DNA of 64,000 nucleotides from assembly GCA_032164245.1 (NCBI GenBank), contig JAVMKO010000002.1:96609340-96673339 (forward strand), given 5' to 3'. The translations under genes and the position numbers were made by a program. The first letter of the stretch is position 1. Each line of letters begins with the position of its first letter. Source of the DNA: Sternotherus odoratus. Lineage: Eukaryota > Chordata > Testudines > Kinosternidae. Shown here piece by piece: positions 24,830 through 37,060 of this stretch. Below the pieces are notes generated by a model, which searched no databases, was not told the DNA's origin, and was given only the letters and a program-made list of their open reading frames with translations.

Positions 24830-26418
24830 CCTAAAGAATCCCTTCTTTCAGTGTAGCAGAGCATGCTGGAAACTTACTAGATAATTTCCACGAGAGGATG
24901 TGTAGCTGTCTGCACTAGACTCTTCCCCCCTGACGTTTCACATCTTTGGTTCCACTGCTCTAGGGTCTGATTCACCACTCCAGGATTCCAATTTCACGCT
25001 GGTAAAAACTGTCACCTTGGTATAAAACTCCTCTAATGGACTAGTGAATTAGGCCCCTGGGAGAGATAAGGCACTGGGAGCTACTGCTATTTCTGCCTCG
25101 AGGAAGGGTCAGATGACACAATGCTTAAAATACCAGTGGCTGTCAATCTGTTGCCGACACTAGTGCTCCCACCAGTTGTAGCAATGACAGGCAATTTTAG
25201 GGAGAGGGACCGTCTTCCTACAAGTGCATACATTTGTAGGTTTAGTAGAAAAAATAAATAAATCATACAATCATAGGATAAAATTCATAATTTTTCCCTC
25301 TTCTGAAAAGGTTTTCTTAAATATTCCAACACTTGTCATTTTTGATTGGTGAATGCAGTGCTAATCTCACTTGTCTTTCTGTAATTAAAATGTTTTTTCA
25401 AAAAATGGCGGCAGTACCTGGGATTATTAAAAATGTTTCCATTTGTTTCCCTTAGCACTGAACAATGAAGAGATCCTGGTAGGATTCTCTTTCTGGCTTC
25501 TCTGTACCAGCCAAAAGCTTTAGGAGTGCACCACTGCAGGAAAGTTTTACATCAAAAATGCTTCCAACATTTTTATTTCAATTTTAATATTTTAGCAGAA
25601 GCTAAACTTTAAGCTGCTCTCTTTTGACATTCATTTAAACCACTTGAACATGAACATGAACTTTCTCTAAAACACTTAAACTATAATATAGAAATGACAC
25701 TAAAGCATCGCTAGAAGATAGTCTCAATCTTGCAAAGGCTTCTGCATATAGTTAACTTTGTGCCCATTGATTTTACTGGAAATGTGTGTCATACTGAGTT
25801 TTTTTCCATTGACTTCAAGGGAACTACTTAAACGCTGGAGCCCAAATTTGTAAAAAGTAGTTGCTTGTTATGTGTTAAACTCTTATGGTGGTAGGCTAGT
25901 AATGGGCTTAGACATTGAGTAAATGACATTTCTGAAAGTCAGCCTGTGACAGGCACCTACAAGCTCAGAGATCAGGACATCTGTCTTCCTAGTGTAGGAG
26001 CTTAATGATGGGAAAAGGACAGTTCTCTGGCCCTCACTCAGTTATTTGCAATGACTGAAGAGAAATCTTCTGGATGTTAGGAAAAACAGAATATGTGGCT
26101 CTTTTTTTTTATAAATAGTTAAAGGAAGCAATGGAAACATACTGTCTCATGTATTATAGTCCACACAGCTCTTATTTTTAGTATATAAGAATTAAAAGAA
26201 ACCCACAAAAGCTAGTACCCTGAATGAACGTAAATGCTATTTTTTAGAAGAACAAATAGTTTAAAATCCCAAAACACTAATCCCACGTGAAATTTTCAAG
26301 ATCAAACATTCTTTGAAGAAAATTGTTCGACCAGTCATCCATTCAATTATCTGATAAGACCCAGTTCATCGATTTCATACATTTTAAGGGGAGAAGGAAT
26401 AATAATGAAGAAACTAGT
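24830..26418. other. Unannotated AT-rich intergenic DNA
   Basis: Only diffuse fragments of old repeats (for example near 24960-25040) and no gene. Confidence 0.5.
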
Positions 26419-26545
26419 TCAGTGTTTCTCAGACTGGGGTCTGTGGACTGCTGCGGTCCCCAAAGGTATCTCCAGGGGTCCACAAGCCCCTCTGATCAAC
26501 TCCTCCCTCCCAGCACCGCCTGTATGCTAAAAGTCTATGGGGGCA
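26419..26545. mobile_element. hAT MITE left-end fragment
   Basis: It starts CAGTGTTTCTCAGACTGGGG and has CTGTGGACTGC and GGGGTCCACAAGCCCCTCTG, the left part of a common hAT MITE. No right terminus follows. Confidence 0.6.
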
Positions 26546-27266
26546 GATAACCACATGGGTTATTATAGGTAAGGAAAATAAAAAGTGGGAGAGAGACCAT
26601 GGAAAGTTCTGATAAGCATCAAAAAAGTTTACCTGAACAACCTAACCTGTTGAATATTTGGCAGGGGATAGTTATTCCTCTCTAATTTCTATGATTTGCC
26701 TGGTACTCAATCTTTGTGTTGGGTAAGACTTCTCTGCAAGAGACAAGAGATAGATACGAGGCAAAAAGGCAAAGCTCCGACAACACATTTACAATAATTA
26801 AGATGACACAAAATAAGGTGCAGACCAAGTCAGCATTTTAAATATGTTGTGTTAATTTTCAGGTGTGCCACACTATGAAAATCCCCCTTCTTTGTGACTC
26901 TAGGACCCAGTACAGTGTGAATTCTAGGATACAAAGTTTTACTAAACCAAAGCACACACAGTTCAGTATCCAGTGTGTGAAACAAAATAGCATTAATTGA
27001 TGAGATATTGTGCATAAACTAAAATATATTTTCAAATTTCAGATACTTGACAAAGGGAACACATTTCTACACAAACAACAGAAAACTTTTATGTTAAGAA
27101 AGGCTTGATCAAGTTAAGTACACAAGGAAATAAGGCATTATAGACCACAAGTTTGTGTTGACTAAGGAGTGACTGGGATGGGTTTTCACTGATGTCTCAC
27201 TGATGCACCATATAGATTTAGGAGCCTTCTGTACCCGTTGATTCTTTTTTCAAGAATCAAGTCAGT
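26546..27266. other. Unannotated intergenic DNA
   Basis: AT-rich DNA with no gene recognised. Confidence 0.5.
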
Positions 27267-27728
27267 GGCAGGACTTTGACTTTACTGGAACACAGAATTC
27301 TACTGTTCCTATGGTTTTGTTATACAACCTAATGTCTTGGGAGTTAGGCAGCTAGTTAGTTGACATGGACGAGCCGTGTGTTTGGCTAATCTTGTAGAAT
27401 AAGTTAAAGCCTCCTTAAAGCAGGGCAAAATATCAAGAACATGACATTTTTCATGGAAAAGGGTCTAAAGAAAACCTCAGCTTCGGAACGGAAATGGATT
27501 TTTCCAGCTTCCAGAGGCAAAGAGCCAGGCCACTCTGTCTCCCTGAACTCTGGGGGACAGAGACAGCTCCTGAGTTCTTTTCCTCTCCATCCCTGGAGGT
27601 GGGATAGGTAAGGCAGTGCCCCTACCGAAAATGGAATTGAGCAGCTTTTCAGGCATGCAGCCCAGTAATCAGCAGTTTTTGGGGAAACGAAATCTTCTAG
27701 TGGAAAACTGGTTTTGCATAAAGGGCGG
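27267..27728. repeat. Direct duplication, copy A (filled site)
   Basis: Starts GGCAGGACTTTGACTTTACT and closely matches 31650-32110, about 4.4 kb downstream. It includes CTACTGTTCCTATGGTTTTG and GATTTTTCCAGCTTCCAGAG. The copy is interrupted at its right end by the nested insertion 27737-28780. It resumes with CAGAAAGTCA at 28787 and, more distantly, ACACAACGCCTTCACTTT at 28889. Confidence 0.9.
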
Positions 27729-27736
27729 TTTTAATT

Positions 27737-28780
27737 TAGGGTGTCCAGAAATCCCAATTTTGGGTTTTCTTACATAGGATCCTATTACCCTCCACCAGGG
27801 GTGAAAGTAACTCTAGTTACTTACCGGTACGCTGGGGGCTGACTCTGCCCCAGAAGGGGCGGAGCCTTTGGCAGAAGGGGCGGAGCTGGGGTCAGAACCA
27901 GCCCGTCCTATGCCGGTAAGTCCCTCCCCTTCCTCCCCCTCCCCCCCGAGTAGCAGCCTGCAGCGGGGGCCTGGGCCCTTTAAATAGTGGGGGAGCCCCA
28001 TCACTACCCCAGGGCTCCAACTGCTATTTAAAGGGGAGCCCTGGTCCCCTTAAATAGTCCCCAGAGGGAGGGGCGGCGGCTCCATGGGCTATTTAAAGGG
28101 CTGGAGCTCCCCTGCCTCTTCCACCCCGGTTCTTTAAATAGCTACGGCTTTCTGAAGTAGCAGCTGTTTAAAGAACCCGGGGCCCTTTAAATAGCTTCCA
28201 GAGCCCTGGTGTAGCTGGGGCTCTTATTTAAAGGGCTCTGGGGCTGTTTAAAAGGCCCCGGGCTCCTATTGCCGCTGCCACTTTGGTTCTTTAAATAGCG
28301 GCTGCTTCAGAAAGCCGCCCCTATTTAAAGAACCGGGGGGCAGAGGGAGGGGAGCCCCAGCCCTTTAAATAGCACGCAGAGGGGCCCCCGGCTTTGGGAG
28401 CTATTTAAGGGGTCCGGGGCTCCCCTGCGTCTAACCTCCAGCCCTTTAAATAGCCGCCAGAGCCGCAGCGCTCCAGCGGCTATTTAAAGGACGGGGCAGC
28501 AGAGGCAGTGGGAGCCCTGACCCTTTAAACAGCCCCCAGAACCCCATTGCTGCTGCTCCCGGGCTCTGGCAATGGGGATCTGGCAGCAATTTAAAAGGCC
28601 TGGGGCTCCAGCCACTGCTGGAAGCCCGAAGCCCTTTAAATTGCAGCCTGGGAAAGCCAGGCGCCCCGGTATGGCACACGGGCTTTTGCCGGTACGCCGT
28701 CCCGGTGCGCACCAGCTTACTTTCACCTCTGCCCTCCACCCCTTGTCCCAGTTTTTCACATTTGCTGTCTGGTCACCCTA
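27737..28780. mobile_element. MITE (TAGGGTGACCAGA family) split by a hAT insertion
   Basis: The left part 27737-27795 starts TAGGGTGTCCAGAAAT, and the right part 28732-28780 ends TCTGGTCACCCTA. Flanks TTTTAATT (27729-27736) and TTTTAATC (28781-28788) form a 7/8 duplication. The corresponding unfilled site in the second duplicated copy reads TTTTCATC (about 32105). Without the inner insertion the element is about 100 bp. Confidence 0.92.
27796..28731. mobile_element. hAT-type element with perfect TSD and alternating inverted-repeat array
   Basis: The ends are CAGGGGTGAAAGTAA and TTACTTTCACCTCTG, and the exact 8-bp duplications CCCTCCAC lie at 27788-27795 and 28732-28739. The interior (about 27960-28640) holds about 18 copies of CCCTTTAAATAGC or its reverse complement in GC-rich spacers, largely alternating in orientation. 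There is no transposase. Confidence 0.93.
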
Positions 28781-28788
28781 TTTTAATC

Positions 28789-30754
28789 AGAAAGTCATTC
28801 TAATGAAAACTTTCCCACCAGCTCTACTGCCAACAGACCCAATAGCACAAATGGCAACCAGGGTCAGTCCACGAGAGGGAAGCCCTGGACACAACGCCTT
28901 CACTTTGGTCATTGCCCTGATACTGGCAGTGGAGGTAAAGGTAGATGAGCTACTGTGCTCACTCTACAGATTTAGTACACATATTTGAACATGAAGGGCG
29001 AGATTGTGGCCTGGTTTGTACAAAGGAGTATCTCCTTGCATTAGCCATTCAGAGAATAGGGAGTTCAGCAGTTTTGAATGCTGCTGCATCTACGCAAACG
29101 AGCGGGGCTTTAATTCTGTCCTTTTCTCTACAATATGTCAGCTAGTGTAGCTACACCCGATCAGAAATATGCAGATCTTGGGCTAATCCTGGTGCATGGT
29201 ACTTCTTCTGCGGGTCGGGCATGGGTTAATTGGGATGGAGACTTCTCATGTGTTTCCCAAGCTTGCTCAAAGGAAAGCAATGACTGAGCCCTATGAATAT
29301 AAGAGATGACTGCTGTACTCAGACTGTATTGACATGCAACTAAGCTGATCTACAGGTTAAATTTTTAGCATCTTGAAAGGCTAAATCAGTTAAAGGATTT
29401 AACTCAATGTCTAAATATATATGTGAATATGAAATGAGTGATGTCTCATTTGAAATGAGGACATTTGAACCAGGTAACTTGATGAAAAGTGAAAACAGTG
29501 GATTACCTGTGTTTACAAGCCATCTTCAATTAGCCTGTTTCCAGCATTACAAAATGTCTCATTGGTCCCAGGCATTGCAATGTAAGGGATTTCAAATATA
29601 CTCAGAGTATAACCACAGAATCAAACAGGCCTTAACATTTGACCTCCTGGAGCAAAACAAACCTGTTATTATCAAAGACAACTAAGCATGCCTAGCTAAT
29701 TGACTGATCAAGACAGGCCTTTCTTTCCATGACTGAATGCCTTGTCATCTTTCAATTAGCAGGGTTTTCTTAGACTTCATAGACAACATTTTGTACCTTA
29801 GCTACCTCAAAATGTACCTCAAAATATTGCTATGATTCTAGGGAGAAAAAGGCATAGTGTCCAATATTTTTTCTTTTAAATATGGAAGGAGTGCTTAGTA
29901 AACACTTAAGGATCAACATTTTTCAGAACACACGATTAAATGCTTCTTTCTTCTCCTTATGACCTCCCAGGTTACTGGATAATCTGGTAATGGAATGTAT
30001 TTTAAGAGAAGGGCAGAAAAGAAGAGACTTAGTTTGCTTCTGTCCCAAACTAACCAATAATCCACAATTTACACATGTGACAGTTATACATACAAATGTC
30101 AATGCCTTTATACAATGGTGTCATCCTCAAGGATCTATATCCATCAATGATTTATATATGCTTTTAAAGAAGTCCACAATCTTCAGCCTCCTATAGATTA
30201 CATTATCATAGTGTCACGCAAAATAGGCTTCTCTAGATACCCATCCCCATTTTTGTCAATAAGGGAGAAATAGCCTTCCAGTGTTTTAAGACAGTCCTCA
30301 AAAATATGCTTCAGTTATCCATAATTTAATGTGCACAATAATAAATGGAAGGTTGTGGGCGGTCTAAGACCAATGACAGTCCGTCACCAATACTATAAAC
30401 CACAATGATCTTAAAGCAGAGGGAGAGGTTTCCTCCTCCTTTCTGACATCTCACTGGCCCCAGAGGCGCTTGTCAAAGGCATCCAGCTTAAAGACCTTCC
30501 TTTCACATGGCGAGCAGCAGGTAGAAGCTTGTAGGCGATGGTCTATTGGAACTCCCAGGCTGGATGTTTTTACAATACCTTGAACAGCAAATCTCATGTA
30601 GATAGTTGGAGTCTCTGGGTTCTGTTAACTTGTGAATCAGTTAGTGTCTCCATGTTTTATCCAATTGTAGGAAACTATCCATAGTACTTAAATCAGCCTG
30701 GTACACTATCAGACTGTTATAAGGAACTCTACGGACATGCTCAGATGTGTTTAT
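28789..30754. other. Unannotated intergenic DNA
   Basis: Contains the tail of duplicated copy A (to about 28907). The rest is AT-rich with no gene recognised. Confidence 0.5.
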
Positions 30755-30758
30755 GAAC

Positions 30759-31437
30759 TGTGACAAAGCTCCAAGTCTGTACTTAAGGGTCCTGCGTTTC
30801 CTGGCGGATTTCACTAGCCTCAGAGGCTCACTGTGACCATCCACGTAGCCCTTCTCTCTCTAGAGACAAGGTCACAGCCTATTGAGCCATTTTCATCATA
30901 AGCCAGTGAGGAGAAGTTATCCTTCCTGGCACAGTCTGTGTTGTCTCCCAATCTCAGTGATTAGTTAGGGGAGGTAGAAACCGGGGGAGCCCAGGCCCGC
31001 CCTCTACTCCGGGCTCCAGCCCAGGTACCCTAATAGTATCAGCTAAGATGGCTGACCTTTTAACCACCAAACACAATACAATTCCCTGGGCTACTTCCCC
31101 CAGCAGTCCCCGCTTCTTCACACTCCGCTTCACCCTTACCGCAGGGCCTCCTTCCTCGCGTATGATGTGTTGTCTAACCACTCAGTCTCACCAACAGCAC
31201 AACCTCCTCTCACAGCTCCTGACACCCACCCCCACCTGACTAAATGGGAGGGTTTTTAACTGGTTTCAGCCAGCCCCTGACTGGCTTCAGGTGTCCCAAT
31301 CAGGCGAGCTGTTTCTGCTGCTTTCTAGAAGCTTCTCCTTTGTTTGGCTAGCCAGGGAACAGGGACCTGCTCATCCTGAGGCTGATATACCTCCCTTCCA
31401 GCACTCTCCTATAGCCTTCTGGTCTGACTCCGTCACA
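30759..31437 (-). mobile_element. Solo LTR of an LTR retroelement/ERV
   Basis: On the plus strand the segment runs from TGTGACAAAGC to GACTCCGTCACA, so it begins and ends with the inverted hexamer TGTGAC/GTCACA. It is flanked by the 4-bp duplication GAAC (30755-30758 and 31438-31441). On the minus strand TGTGACGGAGTCAGACCAG starts the LTR and a GGTATATCAGC TATA-like motif follows. No internal coding region is nearby, so it is a recombined solo LTR. A 4-bp duplication is usual for gammaretrovirus-like ERVs and possible for Gypsy. It has no coding content. Orientation is inferred from the TATA-like motif and from family resemblance. Confidence 0.8.
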
Positions 31438-31441
31438 GAAC

Positions 31442-31649
31442 ATTTATTTGGCTTCATCTTGCGAAAATTCAGACTTCTGGGATAAGCAATATGGTGACAG
31501 ATTCCTTTTTGGACACCACCTGTGAATAAACAAGGGGGAGTAAACTGTCTATCCAAAATCTATTCCAGGATGCCATGGTACACGTTTGCTCTTTGGATAT
31601 AACACCCCCTATTCGACCTAACTAGAGTATCAATACAAAGTAAGCCCAT
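31442..31649. other. Spacer between solo LTR and duplicated copy B
   Basis: Short unannotated stretch. Confidence 0.6.
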
Positions 31650-32143
31650 GGCAGGACTTTGACTTCACTGGAACACAGAATTCTACTGTTCCTATGGTTT
31701 TGTTATACAACCTAATGTCTTGGAGTTAGGCAGCTAGTTAGTTGACAGGGGCCAGCTGCGTGTTTGGCTAGTCTTGTAGAATATGTTCAAGCATCCTTAA
31801 AGCAGGGCAAAATATCAAAAACATCCATTTTTCATGGAAAAGGGTTTAAAGAAAACCTCAGCTCGAGGACAACGGAAATGGATTTTTCCAGCTTCCAGAG
31901 GCAAAGAGCCAGGCCACTCTGCCTCCCTGAGCTCTGGGGGACAGAGACAGCTCCTGGGCTCTTCTCCTCTCCATCCCTGGAGGTGGGGTGGGGGGACACA
32001 GTGCACCTTCCAAAAGGGAAATTGAGCGGCTCTCCAGGCATGCAGCCCAGTAAAATCCAAGTTTTTGGTGAAAGCGGAAAATTGTGGTTTTGCAAAAAGG
32101 CTGGTTTTCATCAGAAAGTCACAGACACAACGCCTTCACTTTC
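31650..32143. repeat. Direct duplication, copy B (empty site)
   Basis: It starts GGCAGGACTTTGACTTCACT and parallels 27267-27728. It passes without interruption through GGTTTTCATCAGAAAGTCA, where copy A carries the nested elements, and reaches ACACAACGCCTTCACTTT. It lacks about 95 bp that copy A has between those last two blocks. Confidence 0.9.
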
Positions 32144-32730
32144 CTGTTGGGGTCCAGGGCTTCTCCTCCCCGGCCCCAGCTCGGCTCCTCTACCCCTGTC
32201 CTCCCTCCCCAGTTCAGCTCCTCTCCCCCGTCCTTCCTTCCCAGTTCAGCTCCTGCTGGGGTCCAGGACTTCGCCTCCTCCTAATCCACCATTGCACCCA
32301 ACCCAAGCCTAGCTCAGCTCCCTTGGGGCACCTGATGCCTGCTGTGGCCGGATCTGAGCCTGGCTGGGAGGGAGCAGCCATACAAGTGGATGCCATGGCC
32401 ATCAGCCCAAGAGGTGTGGGGCGGCCCTAGGTGAGCAGGGGCTGGCTGTGCTGCTGCCCAACCCTAAGATGTGCGTGTGTGTGTGTGACTCACTCAGCAC
32501 CTGCCAGAGCAGGGAGGCAGGAAACAGTTGATCTGAGCCTGCCTGCCGAACAGCTGGTTGCAGCGGCGCGCAGGCTACCCATAGGAAACAGCTCATCTGC
32601 TGAGGCACCTGCAAAACAGTTGATCCCCAGCTGTCAACAGCTGGTCATCCCAGTGGGTGCTGAGCACCCCCAATTTTTTTCCCTGTGGGTGCTCCAGCTC
32701 CGGAGCACCCACGGACTCGGCGCCTAGGGG
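32144..32730. mobile_element. GC-rich repeat, probable nonautonomous DNA element
   Basis: C-rich tandem-like sequence (CCCAGTTCAGCTCCT units at about 32208-32255) leads to CAGCTGGTT-type repeats. It ends in GTGGGTGCTCCAGCTCCGGA and ACTCGGCGCCTA (about 32680-32726). The right end resembles a turtle MITE, but no left TIR was found. Confidence 0.45.
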
Positions 32731-35700
32731 CTGGTTATGACAAAAATGGCTGCAAGGCACTTTGGGATCTTGCCCTAAGAGTAAATCAAAGCACTAAGAG
32801 GGATTAAGACAGAAATCGTTTCATAAATTCCACCGTGAGAACCTACATTACCAAAACAATCTTGCTACCAAACAAGTGGTTATACAGGATGGACTGCTGG
32901 AAATCCATGGTGAAAATATTACCTACGTTCCAGATCTTCAAGCTAATTACCAAAGTGGTAAGCTTGAGCCACACATTATTGATAAACACTGTGCATCACC
33001 ACAGTTACTCGAGACACCAGTGAAAATAGGGAGATCACATGCTACTTACCTATTCATCCTGTAACATGGGGTTTCAAGATCTGTTTGACAGATGTTAGTA
33101 TGTGCTTAAGTCCTACTGAACTTAATGGGACTTAAGCGCATACTTAAAATTAAGCAGGGTATATATGCTGTCCTCAGGCAGGGTCTTAGGCATGGATTCT
33201 CAACTGGTATAAACTGTTACAGGTGCATGGAATTCAATGGAACTATGACAATTTACATCAGCTGTGGAACGGCCTCTCCCTTTCTAATCCTGCACAGTCA
33301 GTGTCAATGAAAGTTTTTCTACTGATTTCAGTAACAGCAGGAGCCAGGCTCTTAAAGGCAAGGAAAGGATGAATTGCCTCATCACGAAGGGTGCCAAAGC
33401 AAATAGGGGAGGGCACAAGTATAGAAACCTTTAATAAAAAAAATAATAAAAAAATTAAAAGAAAACCAGGATTACTCTGCACATAGTCACATGCTGATAC
33501 GAATGGTAAAATAACCATGTGGGACATAGAGAAGTTATGTAAGTTGGAAAATAAGTGCACTATGTGAATGTTATATGCCTTTTATTTACTTGGCAACCAA
33601 TTTTCAATGCATAAAATTGAAATAAAAAATGTTCTCCTAAATAACTAAAAGCTTGTGTTGGCAATGTGTGTTAATTAAAGCCAAACTGACAGACACTGAA
33701 GAGGAGCAGGCAAGAATCCCAGGCATCTGTAAACTGTGGCCACATTTCTGATTTTATTATTTGTTTCTGATACTAGCCGCAAATTGGCAGGTGTGTTACA
33801 AACACACAATAAGGTCTGGCCTTACCCTGTAATACACAGGAAGGGGAAAGGGTGGCAATTATCCACATCTATTTCCTTCCACTTCCCCTTCTAAAAATAC
33901 TATCTATCTGGCTTATCTGCAGTTACCCCTTAGCCTGGTCATTAGTGGAAATCCTATTTCAAACATCGGCTCAGCATTTTTTGTGGGGTAAGAGAAGCCA
34001 GCAGTTCCTAGCAATAATCACTGGTGTCACTAATGCTCCACCTCACCGCCTATGCTGGCATAGTCATCCTCTGCTCCTTATTGCTGCCATTGACTTACCA
34101 AGTAAGACACTTCTTGTCTTGTCACTGCATCAGGCTTCTTTTGCGTCACGCTTCTTGACGTCGTTATGAAACCTGGAATAGAACAGAGCTGCATATAGAT
34201 TGTCTGAGTCACTGGGTTGCATGTATAGTGAATTACTTCTTTTCCACTTTGCTAGTATAGTGCTTCTCAGAGAGAGTTAACCCTAAGAATGCTGGCCCAT
34301 GCTGTGCCAGCCAAGGGAATACTTAGATGGAACTATATACAGCAAAATAAACCTCTGCTAACTCCCACATGGTTAGCAAATTAAGGATTATGGTGAATGT
34401 ATAATGAAATAAGGAAAAAAATCATTATGTCCTTATGTAAAAATCCTATGTGCACAGTGATGTTATTCCACTCAAATTATATCCTTTGAACACTTTTTCG
34501 AGACTTTTTCTTTTGCTTAACCCTGTCTCATCCATTTAATCTCTTTTCCAACCTGATTCATACAAATGATCCTCAAAATAATCAGTGGTGTAACTCACAT
34601 TTGTTTATGTCCACATGTGCACTTTATGGAAGAGAGAGCTAAAATTAATACAAAGCTCCATAGAAAAGTCATATGAAAATTATTTGCACTTTTCAAAAAG
34701 CTCTAAGCAAGAACTCTCAATAACTAGTTATAGCTAGATGAAACAGTTAAAATATCAAGAGGCATATTTAGGGCCTGATTTTGTACTTATTAAAACCAAG
34801 AACTCCCATTGGAGTAGGATCAGTCTATTAAAGAACATATAATGAACCAACGCTTACACACTTTGAGTAGTAAAGATGACTTCATATACATCCAAACATG
34901 TCCAATATAATCAAAATGTAATAAAAGATATCCACATTTACTTTAGACCAGTTATCCCAATACACAGCAGCTGAATGCAAGGCAAAATTTGAGGCCCATT
35001 TTCGAGAAGTGTTGACCATTCTTAACTCCCACTAACTTTGGGGGGGGGGGGGAAGTTGAGGATGCTCCTCATTTGAAGTGATCAGACCCCTAATAAAGCT
35101 CTATGCAAGGATAACATGACAATTCATTCTGAACAGAGTGTGATTTTTCTCTTCCAGTACATTTGGTTCTAACTGCTGTGTATTATTGCAATTAGTTAAC
35201 AATCACATTGATATGTTCTTATACTGTAAATGTTATTTCTTAAAGTCAAAGGTCAACGTTGTATACATTGTATTGTTTTATTGCCATGTGCTGTAATACT
35301 GTAGATAATGTGAGTAAAGTACAAAAACAGATAAACAGCTAAGGGATATAACATTGCACTTGAATTTAGAGCAATGTGAGATAAGAGTTGTAATTTACAG
35401 GAATAAATCTGTGAGCAATGCAACACTCAGCAGCTAAAATTCAGTTTCACTTGATGATTGAGAAACTTGAAAATCACATTACATACGCGTGCATCATCTT
35501 TACTTTCACCAGAAAGGTTGGTTGTCAGTTTTACTACTTTGTTCTACTGAATTTTGAATACAATTGTTAAAATGGCTTTAATAAATCGGTGGTTTTCTAA
35601 AATGCTCTTTTTAACCCATTGCCACACATTCCTTTTGTTAAAAGGAAAAAATGAAGCACTTTGTGTTCAAAGTTGCTTTTTTTTAATATGGCATCAATTT

Positions 35701-36339
35701 CAGGATAATTCCAGATTTAGGACGGCTTAAACTTGTATATTGTCTCTTCTTTTGAAACACTTCAAGGCTTTAAGAGGTCTCTTGATAATTTTCAATTGCT
35801 TGCACTGTGCATGCACAAAATCTCATTCACTTCCAATATTGTGGAATTGTTCCATATCTTGTATGCTTACAATGAAAGTGTTTGGAATTGGGGCAAGTTA
35901 ATTGTATGCATCAAACCATTTTCTTTTTCCTGAACGAATAAGATGAAGCTGTATTTAAGGCAAGATTAGCCACCTACTTTTGGAAGTAGTAATTTCCTGA
36001 AAAGAAATACTTATCAGAAGCAGCTAAGGAAGTATTCTGACAACTAGTACTACAAAACCCTCACTGCTGCAGCATCATTTTTTTGCCACTTGCACTAGTG
36101 ATACTACAGGCAAGAAGACACGAACTATTCCTTTGTTGTTCAACTCTATTTTAGTTTCATTAAAATGTGGCTTTTATCATTCAAAGTTACCAAAAAACCC
36201 AAGATTATCCTGAAACCTTGTCATTTTTGGAAAGTGAAAAAAGGCTTATTTTGACATTCAGGCTTTGATGATAAATATGAAAAATGTAGACGCAAATAGG
36301 CTCCCTACAGGAATTTTTAAAAGGAAGGTTTGCTTCCTG
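32731..36339. other. Unannotated DNA downstream of HIVEP1
   Basis: Mostly AT-rich and unique-looking. It includes fragments of an old motif (ATTCAATGGAACTATGACA at about 33231) and a poly-G run near 35040-35052. A distal AATAAA for HIVEP1 may lie at 35277-35282 (minus). Confidence 0.45.
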
Positions 36340-37060
36340 AGAGCATGAAACACCTATTTATTCACTCTTTCTGGGTGAAACCATGGTTTCAGGCAGTTGA
36401 TGAGCAGTTTCCAAATAAAAAGCAAATTATGGGGGGCTATATTAAAATAAGTGATCTCTAGGCAGCTCATCAATCACTGATTAGTATCAAGAAGGCACAA
36501 CATAAGCAATGGTAAAGTCAGTAAACAAAATTTTACTGTAATATTTCATAACACAGATACTGTATTCTGTTTTAAGTGTAAAGCTACTGTCTTACACAAG
36601 AAAGATGGACAGACCCTTGTTCCAAGACTAATATGGATACAATAAATATGGAGTTTTACATACTAGATCTGTACACAGAAACTTTGCCCCACAGCCATAA
36701 AAATTTACATTTAACAGTGCAACATATAATTTAATCATTTTAGTTTTTCTGACATAAGATGTTTTTACTTACTAAACACAAGCAACTACCTGGTTTTAAT
36801 ATACATTTTATATATATATATATAATATATATATATATATTGAACAATTTGTACAAGTTTCTAAACATAAAACTCCAAAAAGGCACAATTGTCTATACAA
36901 CATGTACAAGAATGGCTGGAGCTGACGAGAAACAACAATTATTGGTCAAGAGTTCATGATTGCACAAAAATTAGTAATGAGTTTGTGTCAGAAAAATGTG
37001 CTTTAAGGAAAGGAAGGTTTGCAAAGAAACCTGCAAGTATTATAATAATAATAAAAAAAT
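36340..37060 (-). other. HIVEP1: Probable HIVEP1 3' UTR with polyadenylation signal
   Basis: The 700 bp downstream of the stop codon is AT-rich and has no open frame. The first canonical AATAAA on the minus strand is at 36357-36362, followed by T/G-rich sequence (TAGGTGTTTC). A 3' UTR of about 0.7 kb is plausible for this gene. Weaker ATTAAA matches are at 36730-36735 and 36793-36798, and a more distal AATAAA at 35277-35282 could give a longer form. The end point is inferred, not observed. A (TA)n tract lies inside it. Confidence 0.55.
36809..36841. repeat. (TA)n simple repeat in the HIVEP1 3' UTR
   Basis: This is a nearly pure TA dinucleotide run of about 33 bp with one slip in the middle. 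It lies in the inferred untranslated region. Confidence 0.9.

Noticed and set aside
1..36000. Exons of EDN1 or another neighbouring gene
   Set aside because: No translated segment resembling endothelin-1 or any other gene was recognised. The expected neighbour may lie beyond the window.
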